A DNA stretch of 64,000 nucleotides from Mesostigma viride (taxonomy: Eukaryota; Streptophyta; Mesostigmatophyceae; Mesostigmatales; Mesostigmataceae), in contig RPFO01000670.1 of NCBI GenBank assembly GCA_009746045.1, forward strand, positions 401,042 to 465,041. The letters run 5' to 3'. The translations under genes were made by a program, and so were the position numbers. Of this stretch, positions 9,201 through 22,400 are shown piece after piece (position 1 is the first letter of the stretch; each line of letters starts with the position of its first letter). The notes under the pieces are model-generated. The model saw nothing but the letters and a program-made list of their open reading frames with translations. It did not search any database and was not told the DNA's origin.

Positions 9201-11438
9201 CCTTATGTACACCTCCCGCCCATGCCATGGCCACACAGACACACCACCCAACCACTGGAATCAGCACCGGGGCCATGTGCTAGGGCACAAGTACAATAGA
9301 GGCTACAATCATCGGAAGGATGCCGCCCGTCCCTATCATACCATAAACCGGATTTGTGCGAGTCCGGTCTGGACTCTTGCTGGCAACCGTGCTGCAGCCA
9401 CCTCACCCTCACCTTCTCCCACCGCACTCACCCAACCCTACACACTTAGATATGCACGGCAAGCACGACACAACCTCGCCCCAACACGCATAAAAGAAAC
9501 CAGCGGCTCGCCAACCGCCCACACAAGCACAACCCCTCATCCACCAACCGAATCCCACCCACTCATGCCTCCATCCCGCCCTACCTGACGAGGGGCGCGG
9601 AGCCGTTTCCCTTGCCATCGCAGCGGCCGCCTCCCGCTCATACTCGGTCTGCAGCTGCCGCGCCAGCCTCTCGTCCTCCTCCAATGAGTGGGCAGGGGGA
9701 GGGGTGGGGGTGGGGGATGACCGAGACATGGGCGCGGCAGGTGCTTGCTGTGGTGGCGGCGGGTAGGAGTAGGACGGGTAAGCTGGCGGTGGGGCCGCCG
9801 CCGCTTGGGCACTGCTGTTATACACATAGGGGGGGAAGGACGCCGGCGGTGGTTGGGCGTGCGCGACCGCAGGTTGCGCCGCGGGCGTGGCTCCCATGCT
9901 GAAGAAGTCCTCCAACGTGTCGGGGGAGCCCAGCAGGTCCACAGTGGGGGGTGGCTGACCAGCGGGTCTCGTCTGCGCACTCAGCAGGTCCACCGGGGGG
10001 GCAGCCGCTTGCGGCGGGTACGGTGGCGGCGGATAGGCCTGCGGTGGGTACGATTGTGGCGCGTATGGTGGCGCGCCTGCGTTGCCACGTGGGGGCGAGT
10101 CCTGCAACGCCGGCCGTCCTGTCGCACCGTCGGCCTCCGGCGTCATGCCTGCAGGCCATGCGGCCACATTCCATGCACGCGGCCGGCAGGGAAGGGGAAT
10201 CCAGTGTAGCCGTGATGAGCCGTGCAGGGGTAATGAACGCAAGGGTGTAGGGGTAACGAACACTAGCGGTGTAGGGCTAAACAACAATAGGGGGGTTGGG
10301 GTAATGAACACTAGGGCGTAGGGGTAATGAACACTAGGGGCTCAGGGGTAGTGAACACTAGACAGTGCCACACATGTTATAGCAGACAGGTCATAAAAAA
10401 AATCAAGGGAGCTGATGCGGAGATCCCCAAAGGGACCAGCAAGGGGTAACGGACAGGAACTTCCAGCGGTTGGCCGACGCCAAGGTATGCATACCCAGTT
10501 GCGGCCGTAACAAGTAGCTAGGATACTTCTGGCTGATCAGCATGGCAACCTGTTTCAGGTGCGGCCTTAACAAGGACCTGACTAGACCTCGTGCCATCGC
10601 CGAGGCAGGTGACCATATAGTTAGTCACAAGGCAACCATGAGGGGTGGAGCAAGCCAATGGGCATGCAACCAAGAGCAGCCGCACTGGAAAGGGATGGAG
10701 GTAAGAGAGCGTCAATTTGGACGTCTCCGCAAGGATGGCTGCGCCACAACACAAGAGTGAGGACAAGTTTGGCCAACCAGTTACGTAATCTCATTGCAGC
10801 TGATAACGCCGACAGTGCACACAAACTGGTGGCATGCACGTAGCAACAGTTCCATGACATCCCATCGTGGGATCAATTAGCACGCATGATCCAGCCATGG
10901 AGCTGCCAACGGCAGCACGTCATCGTCTGGGTGGGCACCCACCTAGCAGCGTCTCCACCGCGTCCTCCATCCGCCCGTTGTGCGCCTCGAGCACAACGGC
11001 GATGACCTCCTTGTCCATGCCAGCGAACATGCCGCTGAGCGTGGCTATGGCTTGCTGGTCAGCACAGATCGCAAAATTGATAGATGTACGCAGTAAAGGA
11101 TCGGATCAGTCATTGTACGTCGTGCGACGCGGTGGCCAGCAAATCCCTCAACACAGGTCAACCTTACAAATGCCCGACAAGAGCGAGTGACAGCTATTGG
11201 CAAGAAGAGGCTACCAATCCATTTCAATCCAAGCAGCAGCTACCTTACGTCTGTAGATCATAACCAAATACATCCAGGAATACATGTCAATTACGTTCTT
11301 AGAACATTCTTGGAACAAAACACAATCCACCCTGGCAGCAGAAACAGATATGCTGCCCAGCACGCCACTGGATTATTACAACAGCAGCAACAACGAAAAG
11401 ATCCGCTTGCTTACATCAAACCCCACTTGGTTTTGCAT
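6261..11438 (-). CDS. CUE-domain (ubiquitin-binding) protein, seven exons, ~351 aa
   Basis: Exons on the minus strand: 11438-11415, 11054-10943, 10148-9585, 9008-8931, 8471-8418, 7312-7249 and 6420-6261 (stop at 6261). All introns are GT-AG and every split codon matches, giving 352 codons. Residues about 9-45 form a CUE domain (LSGMFAGMDKEVIAVVLEAH, then MEDAVETLL), a fold that binds ubiquitin. A long Pro/Ala/Tyr/Gln-rich linker follows. Near residues 205-230 lies an acidic amphipathic helix, SLEEDERLARQLQTEYERE. Then come two short Lys/Ser-rich exons (TLQTVQKTLTKGME; KLGVKSMAKKISDT) and a very acidic tail, DGDDDDGEEWEYWNGDG. The first exon (8 codons) is inferred only from an ATG, a GTAAGC donor and phase 0; the others are firm. 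A role as a ubiquitin-receptor adaptor is inferred. The gene is head-to-head with ALIX. Confidence 0.75.
7502..8235. mobile_element. 734-bp MITE-like element with TCATTCCCGCGTTAAG ends
   Basis: The left end CATTCCCGCGTTAAGTTACG (7502) is repeated in inverse orientation at the right end (to 8235). Both flanks carry ACAGT (7497-7501 and 8236-8240), a candidate target duplication. Extra inverted copies of CCCGCGTTAAGTTACG lie inside each end (around 7536-7556, 7598-7612 and 8162-8190). There is no transposase ORF. It sits in the intron between the CUE-protein exons at 8418 and 7312. The ends resemble those of the element at 25515-25750, suggesting one family, possibly Tc1/mariner-like. Confidence 0.65.
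10228..10362. repeat. Short minisatellite (GGGGTAATGAACACTAG-type, ~24 bp)
   Basis: About five or six imperfect units of GGGGTAATGAACACTAGGG-like sequence lie in the intron upstream of the large proline-rich exon of the CUE-domain gene. Unit lengths vary between about 20 and 26 bp. Confidence 0.7.
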
Positions 11439-12328
11439 GGCAGCGGTTTCCACCGTACAGTGTCCACAACTGGGACGAATATACCTGCAGCAATCCCAGC
11501 AACCTCAACTAAATTCGTGAATTTCCAACAGAGGCGCTATTGCAAAAAGCTTTCTTGAATATAAACCTTCATAACCTGCGCTTCGTCCAAGTTAGCGACG
11601 AAAAAAACCCCGAGAAGACTTAGGCTCAGTAGGCTGGGACGAGCAATTTGGCGCACGATTTACGATATCCTAGATACTTTTCCATCAACCTCCTTGCAAA
11701 GCGTGTCAAGAACAGCGCGTCACTTCAAGGGGGATCCCCCCTTGAAACCCGCTGGCGAAGACGTGCCACGTGCCGATGCCGAATTGCCGACGAACAATTG
11801 TCCCGGGAGTGTGGGACAGTCCTACGGTTGCGACGTGCAACGCCACACCGCAGATTCCGCGCGCAAAAACAGTCAGTTACGTGGATACGTTATGCTGGCC
11901 TACTACTTAAGGCAGGCCAACTCGTACGGAACGGTGACGCGGCGAGACCGGAAACGCTGGCAGTAAGGGTACTACCACGTGGGACACGAAAACAACAAGG
12001 ATACTACCACGCCGCGCCCTGCCAAAGTGACGGACCAGACATGGGCACTGTTGCTTGCTGCACATATTTTCCCAGAGACACCGTCAAGAAAATTGGGTAG
12101 CACTCGTCAACCTCGGAATGGAGTTTGGCGCATGGCGGACTGCACTGATGGCTTTTTGCTCACTCTTCTAAGGACCGGCCACGATTTGTAAAATTTTCTG
12201 CAAATGCGTATTCTGGGGTGAGCACAATTATTGTTGCGCTGGCAAACGCATGAGGGGACTGGCATACTGCCAGCATGTGCCTTTGAAGTACAATTAACGT
12301 AATTGTGTAAAAGGTATTAAGATTAGCC
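11439..12328. promoter_or_regulatory. Shared upstream region of the divergent CUE-domain and ALIX genes
   Basis: About 890 bp separates the inferred start codons of two divergently transcribed genes. No coding frame here has recognisable domains. An AATATAAACC at about 11558-11567 is a weak TATA-like element and proves nothing alone. Both promoters and 5' UTRs must fit here unless non-coding first exons lie further away. Confidence 0.4.
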
Positions 12329-13933
12329 ATGTCGGTCTCCATGAACGTTATGCTTGCCGTTCACGGCAAGCGAGCTGATCCCGTTGATCTCGTAGGGCCT
12401 ATCAAGCAGTACGTAACGCAGACATTTTCCGACCGAGAGGCTTCGGATGCCGCTGACGACCTTCAAGCGGTGCAGCAAATGCGTGATGACATCGTTGCAG
12501 CGTCAAATTCCATGGAAGCTCGGGTAGAGCTGCTGCCAAAGTAAGTATTGTCCCACTCTCGCCTCCTGGGGGTTGCAGCTCTCAGGGTGGACGAGGAATG
12601 CAGGGCACTTGAACTTCCTCCCTTCCGTGTCGTAGTAGTCGCCCGTCTGCAAATCACGCAGGCTAGGGTAGCGTTTTCTTTCCTGCCAGAATAAGGACCT
12701 TACGACAATACCATAAGGCGCTTCATAAAAAAGATGCCGATTGTTGGAGTTTACCCAGGGTAACGGTTGTTGCTGGACCAGCTAGCGCTGGGTATTGCAT
12801 GCTAGGCAGTGAGGCGCCACCGTCTAGCAGTAGGCAATGCAGGTTTCTTATATTATGCAGGTTCACTTTATCACCTAGTGGTAACGCCCCGGGCTTGTTC
12901 CGCCCTGTCGATTGGCCTACATGCCTGAAGTCACACGTACTGCAACCAGCAACCTGTGCAGTGTTCATGGTCCTGGGACCTGGCGGGCCAGCAGTTCCTG
13001 TTGTACTCTCGTGACCCACCACACAGTCAATGGCACCATCGCGTGGCATGGTCCTGTTGTCCTCTCGTGGCCCACCACCACCATCAATTCAGTTGCACAG
13101 TGAGAGTGAGCTGCCTGGGCGGTCTGGGATCCAGCTCTCTTGGCAGAAATCACCAGGATCGTTCCTCCTGGCCGGGTGGCGTCATCCCCATGATTTCTTT
13201 CATCTGCAGCGTTGGCTCCTCACCAGATCGTCTCTGCTGGCGTACACGTATGCCGACCATGCGCACACCACCCCATCCCGAGTCTCCTCCAACCCCATGC
13301 TATGGCATCTCCTGGCCACCTGGACACCATACACACAGCACCCTATGGTTGCCCGCCTCATCCGTGCAGGAAGGGAAGGCCTGGCCATCGCTAATGATAG
13401 AGCAACAGTGATTTTTTTATCCTCCATGACGTTAGACAAGAACTGGCCGCCTTATCTCAAGCGACAATTAATGGGAGCCGATTCGGCACCCGTGCATGCA
13501 TACCTGCACGTGCACCTGTGCATGCGTACCTGCACGGGTATCACACCCTGCTGCACCCTGGGCCGCAGGTACTACGCAGCCCTGTGCGTGATGGAGGTGC
13601 GTTTCCCCATCAGCAAGGAGAAGGGCCACATCAACAAGGTCAGCTTCTCGTGGCACGACGCGTTCAAGCCGACCAAGCGCGTGGCGCTGCCCAACATCCA
13701 CCTGGAGAAGGCAGCCATCGTGTTTAACCTGGCGACCGTGCACAGCCACATCGCGCTGGGCGCCGACCGGACCAGCGCGGATGGGCTTAAAATTGCCGCC
13801 AAGAACTTCCAGGTGGGTGGGTGGGTGGGTGGGTGGGTGGGTGGGTGGGTGGGTGGGTGGGTGGGTGGGTGGGTGGGTGGGTGGGTGGGTGGGTGGGTGG
13901 GTGGGTGGGTGGGTGGGTGGGTGGGTGGGTGGG

Positions 13934-14027
<94 letters not shown>

Positions 14028-14705
14028 CTGGGTCAAGATTGCCCAGGTGGGGTGGGGTGGGCGCAAGCGGGCTCATGTTATTTGCTTGCGCGTCGTGGCG
14101 GGCAGCAGGCAGCACAAGAGCACCTGATTTTGCCGGCTCATGTATGGCTGGCACCGCGCTGGCTGCAGCGCCATGACCCCTGTGTGAGTCATGTTTGCGA
14201 ACAAGTGCTGTGCAAGGTTCTTGTGGGGGATGGCCTCATTCCTCCTTTCCATGAACGGCCTGCATGCCTGCTGACCCACACGGAAGCATGCTTGTCTGGG
14301 CGCACGCACTGGACCATCCCCCCCCACGCATGTTCCCACGGGGGAGCAACTAGCAACCCACACATGTCATGGGGTGGCCACCCACGCGGTCTGTTGGTTT
14401 TAGCTCATGCCACGCGCGCGTGCTTCATGCACTCTTTGGTGTGATGTGCCCCGATCCCCCTCCCCCGCGCAGCTGTCGGCGGGCGCATTTGCCTTCCTTC
14501 GCGAGCACCTGGCAATGAAGCTGCCCGCCGGCACCAGCCCGGACCTCTCCACCGAGTGTGCGGCCATGATGGAGCGCCTCATGCTGGCGCAGGTGTGTGA
14601 GGGGTTGCATATGTGTGGGTAGCCTGCTTGCGCAGGTGGAGGACAGCTTTGTGGGTATCATGCCCAGTAGAAGGGGAGGGAGGTGGAGCATGCCTCATGC
14701 TGGCG

Positions 14706-14753
<48 letters not shown>

Positions 14754-17700
14754 TGTGTGGTAGCGTGCTCTTGCAGATGAGGGGGGCATTGCCCATGCCC
14801 ACGTGAGGGTGAGCCCGGTGGGGTGGCACATGGCAACATGTGGGAGCTGGAAGTAGCCATCGCCAGAATACGCATGCGCCGCTAGAATACGCACTCGCCG
14901 CCAGAATGCGCATGCGCCGCCAGAATACACATGCACCCTGATTCCTTGGCGGTGGTTGCGGGTGTTGCCACCATGTTGTTTGTACATGTATCTTTTCATC
15001 TGTGTTAGCCCTGCGCGCCATGTTGTTGCGTTGGCCAGCAATCAACCCATGGTAATTGCAGCCCATCTAAAGTCTCCATGTTGATGCTGTCAATTGCATG
15101 ATGCCCCCCCCGCCCCCCCCCCAGGCGCAAGAATGCGTGTTTGAGAAGGCGCTGGCCGACAAGAAAAGCGCGGGCGTGTGCGCCAAGCTGGCTGCACAGG
15201 TGATTGCTTGTAGGGGGCAAGCGCTGGAACACGACGGCATGTAGGGGCGTGTGCTAGAACGCGATGGCATGTAGGGGGTGTGCGCTACAACACGATAGCA
15301 TGTTGGGGGCGTGCGCTACAACACGATGGCATGTAGGGGGCGTGTGCTAGAACACGATGGCATGTTGGGGGCGTGTGCTAGAACACGATGGCATGTAGGG
15401 GGCGTGTGCTAGAACATGATGGCTTGTAGGGGGGATGTATGCCAAGCACAGGTAGGGGACAGGCATTCCTTTTTGGCTCGTGCAGCGTTGAGTGAGAGCA
15501 GGGGTTGGGTGTGGCCGCCTGCGTATGTGTCCCAAGTCGTTGATGTGTGTTGAATCACAAGGCTGCCATAAACACGCCAAGTCGTTACTGTGTGTTGAAT
15601 CACAAGGCTGCCATAAACACGCCGAGTCGTTGCTATGTGTTGAATCACAAGGCTGCCATAAACACGCCGAGTCGTTGCTGTGTGTTGAATCACAAGGCTG
15701 CCGTAAACACGCCGAGTCGTTGCTGTGTGTTGAATCACAAGGCTGCCATAAACACGCCGAGTCGTTGCTGTGTGTTGAATCACAAGGCTGCCATAAACAC
15801 GCCAAGTCGTTGCTGTGTGTTGAATCACAAGGCTGCCATAAACACGCCGAGTCGTTGCTGTGTGTTGAATCACAAGGCTGCCATAAACACGCCGAGTCGT
15901 TGGTGTGTGTTGAATCACAAGGCTGCCATAAACACGCCGAGTCGTTGCTGTGTGTTGAATCACAAGGCTGCCATAAACACGCCGAGTCGTTGGTGTGTGT
16001 TGAATCACAAGGCTGCCATAAACACGCTGAGTCGTTGGTGTGTGTTGAATCACAAGGCTGCCATAAACACGCCGAGTCGTTGCTGTGTGTTGAATCACAA
16101 GGCTGCCATAAACACGCCGAGTCGTTGGTGTGTGTTGAATCACAAGGCTGCCGTAAACACGCCGAGTCGTTGCTGTGTGTTGAATCACAAGGCTGCCATA
16201 AACACGCCGAGTCGTTGCTGTGTGTTGAATCACAAGGCTGCCATAAACACGCCGAGTCGTTGCTGTGTGTTGAATCACAAGGCTGCCATAAACACGCCGA
16301 GTCGTTGCTGTGTGTTGAATCACAAGGCTGCCATAAACACGCCGAGTCGTTGCTGTGTGTTGAATCACAAGGCTGCCATAAACACGCCGAGTCGTTGCCG
16401 TGTGTTGAATCACAAGGCTGCCATAAACATGCCGAGTCGTTGCTGTGTGTTGAATCACAAGGCTGCCATAAACACGCCGAGTCGTTGCTGTGTGTTGAAT
16501 CACAAGGCTGCCATAAACACGCCAAGTGTGCAGCTGCTGATGTCATTTGGGTGAGCTTTTTGCAGGTTTTCCCGTTCAGTCAGCACTTCATGCGCATGCG
16601 TGCCTGGGGTGTCACTTTCACCCCTCTTCCCTCACGATGCTTTCATTTGCTATCATGGCTCGGCACACCATGCCCCCAACCCCTTGGCCCACCCACGTGC
16701 CTATCTGAGGCGGGTGCCAGATCGGTCTCTACTACGAGGAGGCTCATGCAATGGTGTCCCTGCCGCCGCTGGATGCGTACATGGACAAGGTGAGGGGCCA
16801 CAGGAGGAGTGCTGGCTTGCAAGGGCTCAGCCAGAGCGTGCACGAGCAAGGCATGGATAAGGGGAGGGGAAGGTTCATGGTGGGGCATGGCACATGCTTG
16901 GGTGTGGACAAGGGAAGGGGGCATTGTAATGGTTACGCCGGAATGTGGCATGGACAGGGTGGGGAGTGTAGCGGTGGCTGTGTGCGCATGTCCGGCGTGC
17001 GTGTCGTGGACAAGGTGAGGAGGGGTGGTTCCCTTGGGTGGGTGGACCGTTGGGTGCTTGTCACCACACCCCCTGCTCAGGGTTGTGGAACCTTTCCCTT
17101 GCCTCTGGCTGCGTTGTTTCGTGGTTCAAGTTCATCTCCCCCCCTCACGCTGCCTGCACCCATTGCCTCTCTTGCAGCATCCTTGTGCTTTACACAAATA
17201 CTGGTATTTTGCAAAACCCCACTCTTGCCCAATGGGCTGAACTCAACAGCTCTTTGTCCATTCGTTCCCTTTTGAGCACCCTCTTCGGAAACCCGCGTCT
17301 CTCACCAGCCTCCTCCCCCTGCTTGCATGCATGTGTTCCCTGCGCCCTGGCCATCCTCAGCTGTGGACGACCCACCTACTCTGTGTGTGCATGCACGCGT
17401 GCGCCCTCTGCCTTTTTTGATATCGCCAGGTGTGGACGACCCACCTGCAGCTCAAGGCTGCGCAGTTCCACGCAGAGGCCCTGCTACGTATGGCGATGAG
17501 CCACCGGGAACAGGAGGGTGGGTGGCGGGTGGCAGCATGGGTGATGCAGTGCAGGAAGGTGGGTGGCGGGTGGCAGCGTGGGTGGCCACATCAGCAGGCC
17601 TACACCATATACACAGGCCCGCAGGCCTGCAGGCAGCACCGGGAGTCTGTGCTATTTCTGCGTTGTAGGGTGGGGTCATGTTTCAGCTGGTGCCACATGT

Positions 17701-19387
17701 ACTTAAATTGCTGTTGCTTGTTTGTCCTCATGGCTTATGCCTGGTGCCCAGAAAAGGCGGGTTCTCCTGTCTGCAGGCAGCAGAGCAAGAGCCACACATG
17801 AACTGCACGGTCATGAGCGGCGCTTGTTTTGTGTGTGGAAGCGTTTGACACCAACATAACGATGTGCGCCCTCCCCCGTTTGCAGACGTGGCGCCAGAAA
17901 TTGCTCGCCTGACGGCCGCGTCCCAGATCCTGCAGGCCGCCAAGAAGGTGGGTGCGCCTGCAGCTTGTCGTGGTCTTGCGTGTTCCTGCCCGGTGCCCAA
18001 TGGCTGGGCATCGCTGCGCCTGCCCCTGGTTGCCTCGTGCATGCTTGCATGGTGGGTAGAATTAATGCTGCTGCCGGGTGGCCTCATGCGCGCTCACGGT
18101 AAAGTGGCAGAAATCGCATGTGCAAAGAGGAAGTTGTGCAATGCATGCAGCTAACAGGTTGCATCCGCCAAAGCTGCCGGCTGCCGTCTCCGCGTCACCT
18201 GCCGCCAGCACATTAACAAGACGCAGGCATCGCGGTGGCGGCAGTACACGCAGGCATCGCAGTCGCGGTGCCCATTTTACCATGGCATGGCCGCAGGGCC
18301 CGCGCCATCCATGTTTTTATTGGTGCCAGGGTCTTTAGACTTCCCAGGATGGGTGCCTTGTCTCCTTGCCTTAATGGTGTTAAGCCTAGTCAGAGGACTG
18401 TGCCATGATGGGTTGGTGCTCGTCTTGGCCGCTCTCGGCAGCAAGCCAACCTGCTGGCAGTGCCATGCTGGGGGCATGTGGTTCCGAAGCACATTTTTTG
18501 GCTGCAACAAGTGCACATACATGCATGTGGTCGGCTGTGCCAGCTGTTTGGATGCCTCCCTACCCCATGACACCCTGCCCAGTGTCGTACAGGCGCGTCA
18601 CAGCTAATCTGGCGTGTTGCGCCGAGCTCTGCCCGGGGACAAGCGGCCGGTGTGCATCCGTGCGTGTCTTGGTCTTGTTCTTGTGTGTCTCACGACTGCA
18701 CTCGTGCGATGTGCTGGCGGTGTGCTGTGTGTGGTCGCTGCATTTGTGGCGCCGGCATCAAGCAGAAGGCGCGCGGGCAAGGGTCCCCCCCCCTGATGGA
18801 CGCAGTTGACAAGTTGGAGGCCGCCGTCACACGCGGGCTGGACGTGGCGCACCGGTATGGCAGGGGGTTAAAGGCAGGGGGCGCAGGCAGGGTAGTGGGG
18901 GGTAAGGGGTAGGTTCGGCGGGCGGACGTGGCGCACCGGTGAGGCCGGGGGGGAATGGAAAGGCGGCTGGACTTGCCTACAGTGCCACACACGGATGATA
19001 TACGGTGTGGTGTTCGGGTGACAACCAGTTGACGAGGATCAAGAGGTCGTCTTACATGACTTGGCAGGATTGGTGTACTGGGCGTGGCATTATCCATTGG
19101 TGTTATACGGGGTGCTGCTGCAGCAAGTCGGATGCCGCCCCACCTCCTGCTCGACGGGGCCATGTGGTGCTTGCATGCACGCACACGTACGTGGCCTATA
19201 TGCGCGCTTTTAGGTGGTATTGTTGTACCACGTCCGCCCGCACACCAGGGGGGTTATGCATGCCACCCCCAGGCTCATGTTTCGTCATTTGTTTGTCATT
19301 GTCTTGCTGGGGCTTACGACGGTGTCTTGTTGGGGAGGTTGTATCTGCTGGGTTGTGTTTCTCTGCTTGTGCGTAGGTGTGTGTGCG

Positions 19388-19455
<68 letters not shown>

Positions 19456-22400
19456 GTGTCCTTTCCCGCGCGTGTACCTGACACACGCCATCTCTCCCCC
19501 TTCCCCCTCTTTGTCTCTGTGTGCATATGTCTGTATGGTTGCGCATGTTGTATATGTGACAGGGAGAACGACCGCATGTACCTCGTGAGCATCCCCATCC
19601 GTGTGTGCTTGACACGTGCCGCATCTCCTTCCCCCCCGTTGGCCTTGTTGCATACGTGTGTGTGTGTGTTTTGCCTACGAGGGAACAGGGAGAACAACAG
19701 CATCTACCTCGTGCGCATACCCAGCAATGATGCGCTCCCCCCGCTCGGCGCCACCAGCCTGGTGCGTGCACGCTGTGGTCACGGATGCCAGCATAGATTA
19801 AGGGCTCGTGCGCTAGTGCGCGGCCACCCTGCCAAGTTGCGTGTGTCCCAGCATGAGCCGTCTGCTGCCTTCGCTGCTGCCACAAATTGCCGTTTAGGGT
19901 GGGGGTGGCTGGTCGCCCACCTGCTCCCTGTCTGCCTGATGCTTGACACGACCATGCTGCTCGCGCCCACCTGCAGTCCTTGACACCGGCCATGGCGTAT
20001 CCGTGGGGCTGTACCAGTCAGAGAATGCACACGGGCGTTGAACAGCAGCAGCTGCAAGCTTTGATGCCATCTGCCGCGATATTGGCGGATGGCATCGCTT
20101 GTTCCCCCACGCGGGAATGCCGGAGAATAGGGCAATATACTATGTGTATATTGCCTGGGATGCAGTTGTGTTGGCTGGGCCTGCACCTCGCCGTGTGCAC
20201 ATTCACCCGGCATGGTTATGCCCTGTACCCTCATCGCCCTGTCCTCACCCCCTGTCTGGCTGCACTCGTCTCACCCCTTTGTCTCGGCCCCTTTCCCTCA
20301 TCGCCACCTGCTGTCACGCGCCCCAGGTCAAGTCGGCCCCCATCGGCGAAGAGCTGGCTGCGCGCGCCAAGGAGAGCCGCCTGTTCTGCAAGCTGGTGCC
20401 GGATACAAGTGCTAAGGCGCTGTCCAAGTACACGGTGAGCAGTGCCTATTGTACTGGTGCCCAACACGAGCACAAGAGGGGTGCCAAGTGCACGGTGAAG
20501 GGTGGAGTGTCCAAGTGCACGGTATGGGATTGATCTAAATTGGGTTCGATGTTTAGGCATACGGTGATGGGGCTAAATGGTGGGATGCACAGGCGGTGCG
20601 GAAGAGGTACTTGCTGGGGGCTCAAGACACGCGAGTGCAGGTGGCGCGTGAGGACATGATGCGTGGGGAAAGCAGGGGCGCATGGGTGGGCAGATGGTCC
20701 ACCAACGCGTATCGTTTGGTGACTTGCCGGTGCCCTGGCGCCGTCACCACTTGCCGTCACCGTGCTGTCCGCTTGTATCTCGCGGCTGCACGGTTGCACG
20801 AGTGCACGCCGCCCCCCTTGATGCCATGTCCACCGGTGCGGCCGGGGTGGACCGTCGTCGCACCCAATCCCACGCCCTTGCTCTGCCTTGTGCGTGGGCA
20901 TGCACCGCCCTGGCATTGCCTACCTAGAGGCCTGTGCTTGCGCCGCGGTCCCTGCATGGCCAGCTGTCGTGACGTTGCATGTCCCAGGGGTGCCGTGCTA
21001 TCCCAGGGGATTGTGGGCGGAGCCACGTGCACCCTGGCCACTTGTTTGCATGCGTCCCATGTGTCAGTGGGCAGCTCCTCTTCCCGCTACCATCCCACCG
21101 GTTGTCCACGGCTGGTCCGCCTCTGGTGTCCAAGTGATGTCCTCGTATTAAGTCCTGTGGGGGGGGCCCAATCTGTGCCTCCTGCCACCTGTTGGTGAGG
21201 AAACCAGGAGCACCTCTGCACTCGCGCAGATGCCAGTGTTCGTGTTCTGGCCGCTTCTGCCACGCTGGCGCTGGATCCCTCCGGCACTGCCCGCACGGCT
21301 CCCGCGCTGATGTTCCGCTGCTGCTTTTTGCTGCCGCACCCACGGCCATTTTATGGCGCGCTGTTCGTGGATGATCCAGCGCGCGCCCACCCACCCGCAT
21401 GACCCGCCTGACGTGGCTGAGAGGATCCACGGCGTGTGGCAGGCGCAATGGCGAGCGTGGACGAGGTTCTATTTGAGATCTCCACCATTAATGCCGAATG
21501 TTTGGGTGCCCATCGTTTGGATGCCTTCCGTCAGAAGTGGCCCACAAGAGCCATCGCGGACCCGCGTGCATCCATGCTGCTGCATGCTCACATGCTCTTG
21601 TGCCTGCCCTGCTGTGTGCTGGCGGCGCGTGCTGGCGCCCCCTGTCATCAGGAGATGGTGGACGACGCGATACGGCTGGAGCTGGAGGCGATGCAGAAGG
21701 AGAGCGACGAGGCGCGGCTGTGCCTAAAGCAGTGGGTGCGTGGCCATCCGATCTGAATATTTATTCAAAATCAACTATTGAAGTCACGGGTATGAGACCG
21801 GCCACTTCAACGAAGCGCAGAATAGAAACTAACCAGGAAGTAGTGAAAACTAGCCAAGACACCTAACAATGGACATCATCGTATATTTTTGCGGTGCCAG
21901 CTGGTAGACCTACGGTGCCAACGTGCTCGGGAAAAGGTGTGCGGTGGACCAGCCGCATCCGCATCCGCAGCTGGTCCTTGTACCTGTTGGATGCCAACCA
22001 AGGCTCTCGGGCATTACCGCGCCGGGGGAGGATACCCCACAGCATGTCACCATGACGCCTGCCGAGGGGAGGCAGCAGCCAGCGGTGCATGATCTGATGG
22101 TGGTGTCCACCTCATTGACGACAGGCAGTATAACGTTAGAGGCAAGCAGCTGCCTAGTGATGTGCATGGGACCCTGGCTAGGTGGCTTTCGTTCAGGTAG
22201 GGTAGGCGCTGGCCCGCCGTGTGCGCGCTGTAGCAGTGCGTTGCCATCCTCATCGGATTGTGGGTTCCCTTGCATGCTAACTCATTGGCTTATACCTGTC
22301 TTCGGTTTGACATGTCCTGCCCCTGCTGCCCCTGCTGCCTCTGCCCCCTGCCCCCATGGGTGCCCCTGCCCCTGCCCCTGCCCCTACCCCTGCCCCTGCC

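Noticed and set aside
13468-14154. 228-codon Pro/Thr/Ser minus-strand frame resembling a cell-wall protein
   Set aside because: It is the antisense of ALIX exon 2 plus the GGGT/GGCT microsatellite.
15347-16793. Open frames of 335-433 codons on both strands
   Set aside because: They are produced by a 45-bp (multiple of three) minisatellite inside ALIX intron 4; the same repeat is open in several frames and lies between two exons with matching phase.
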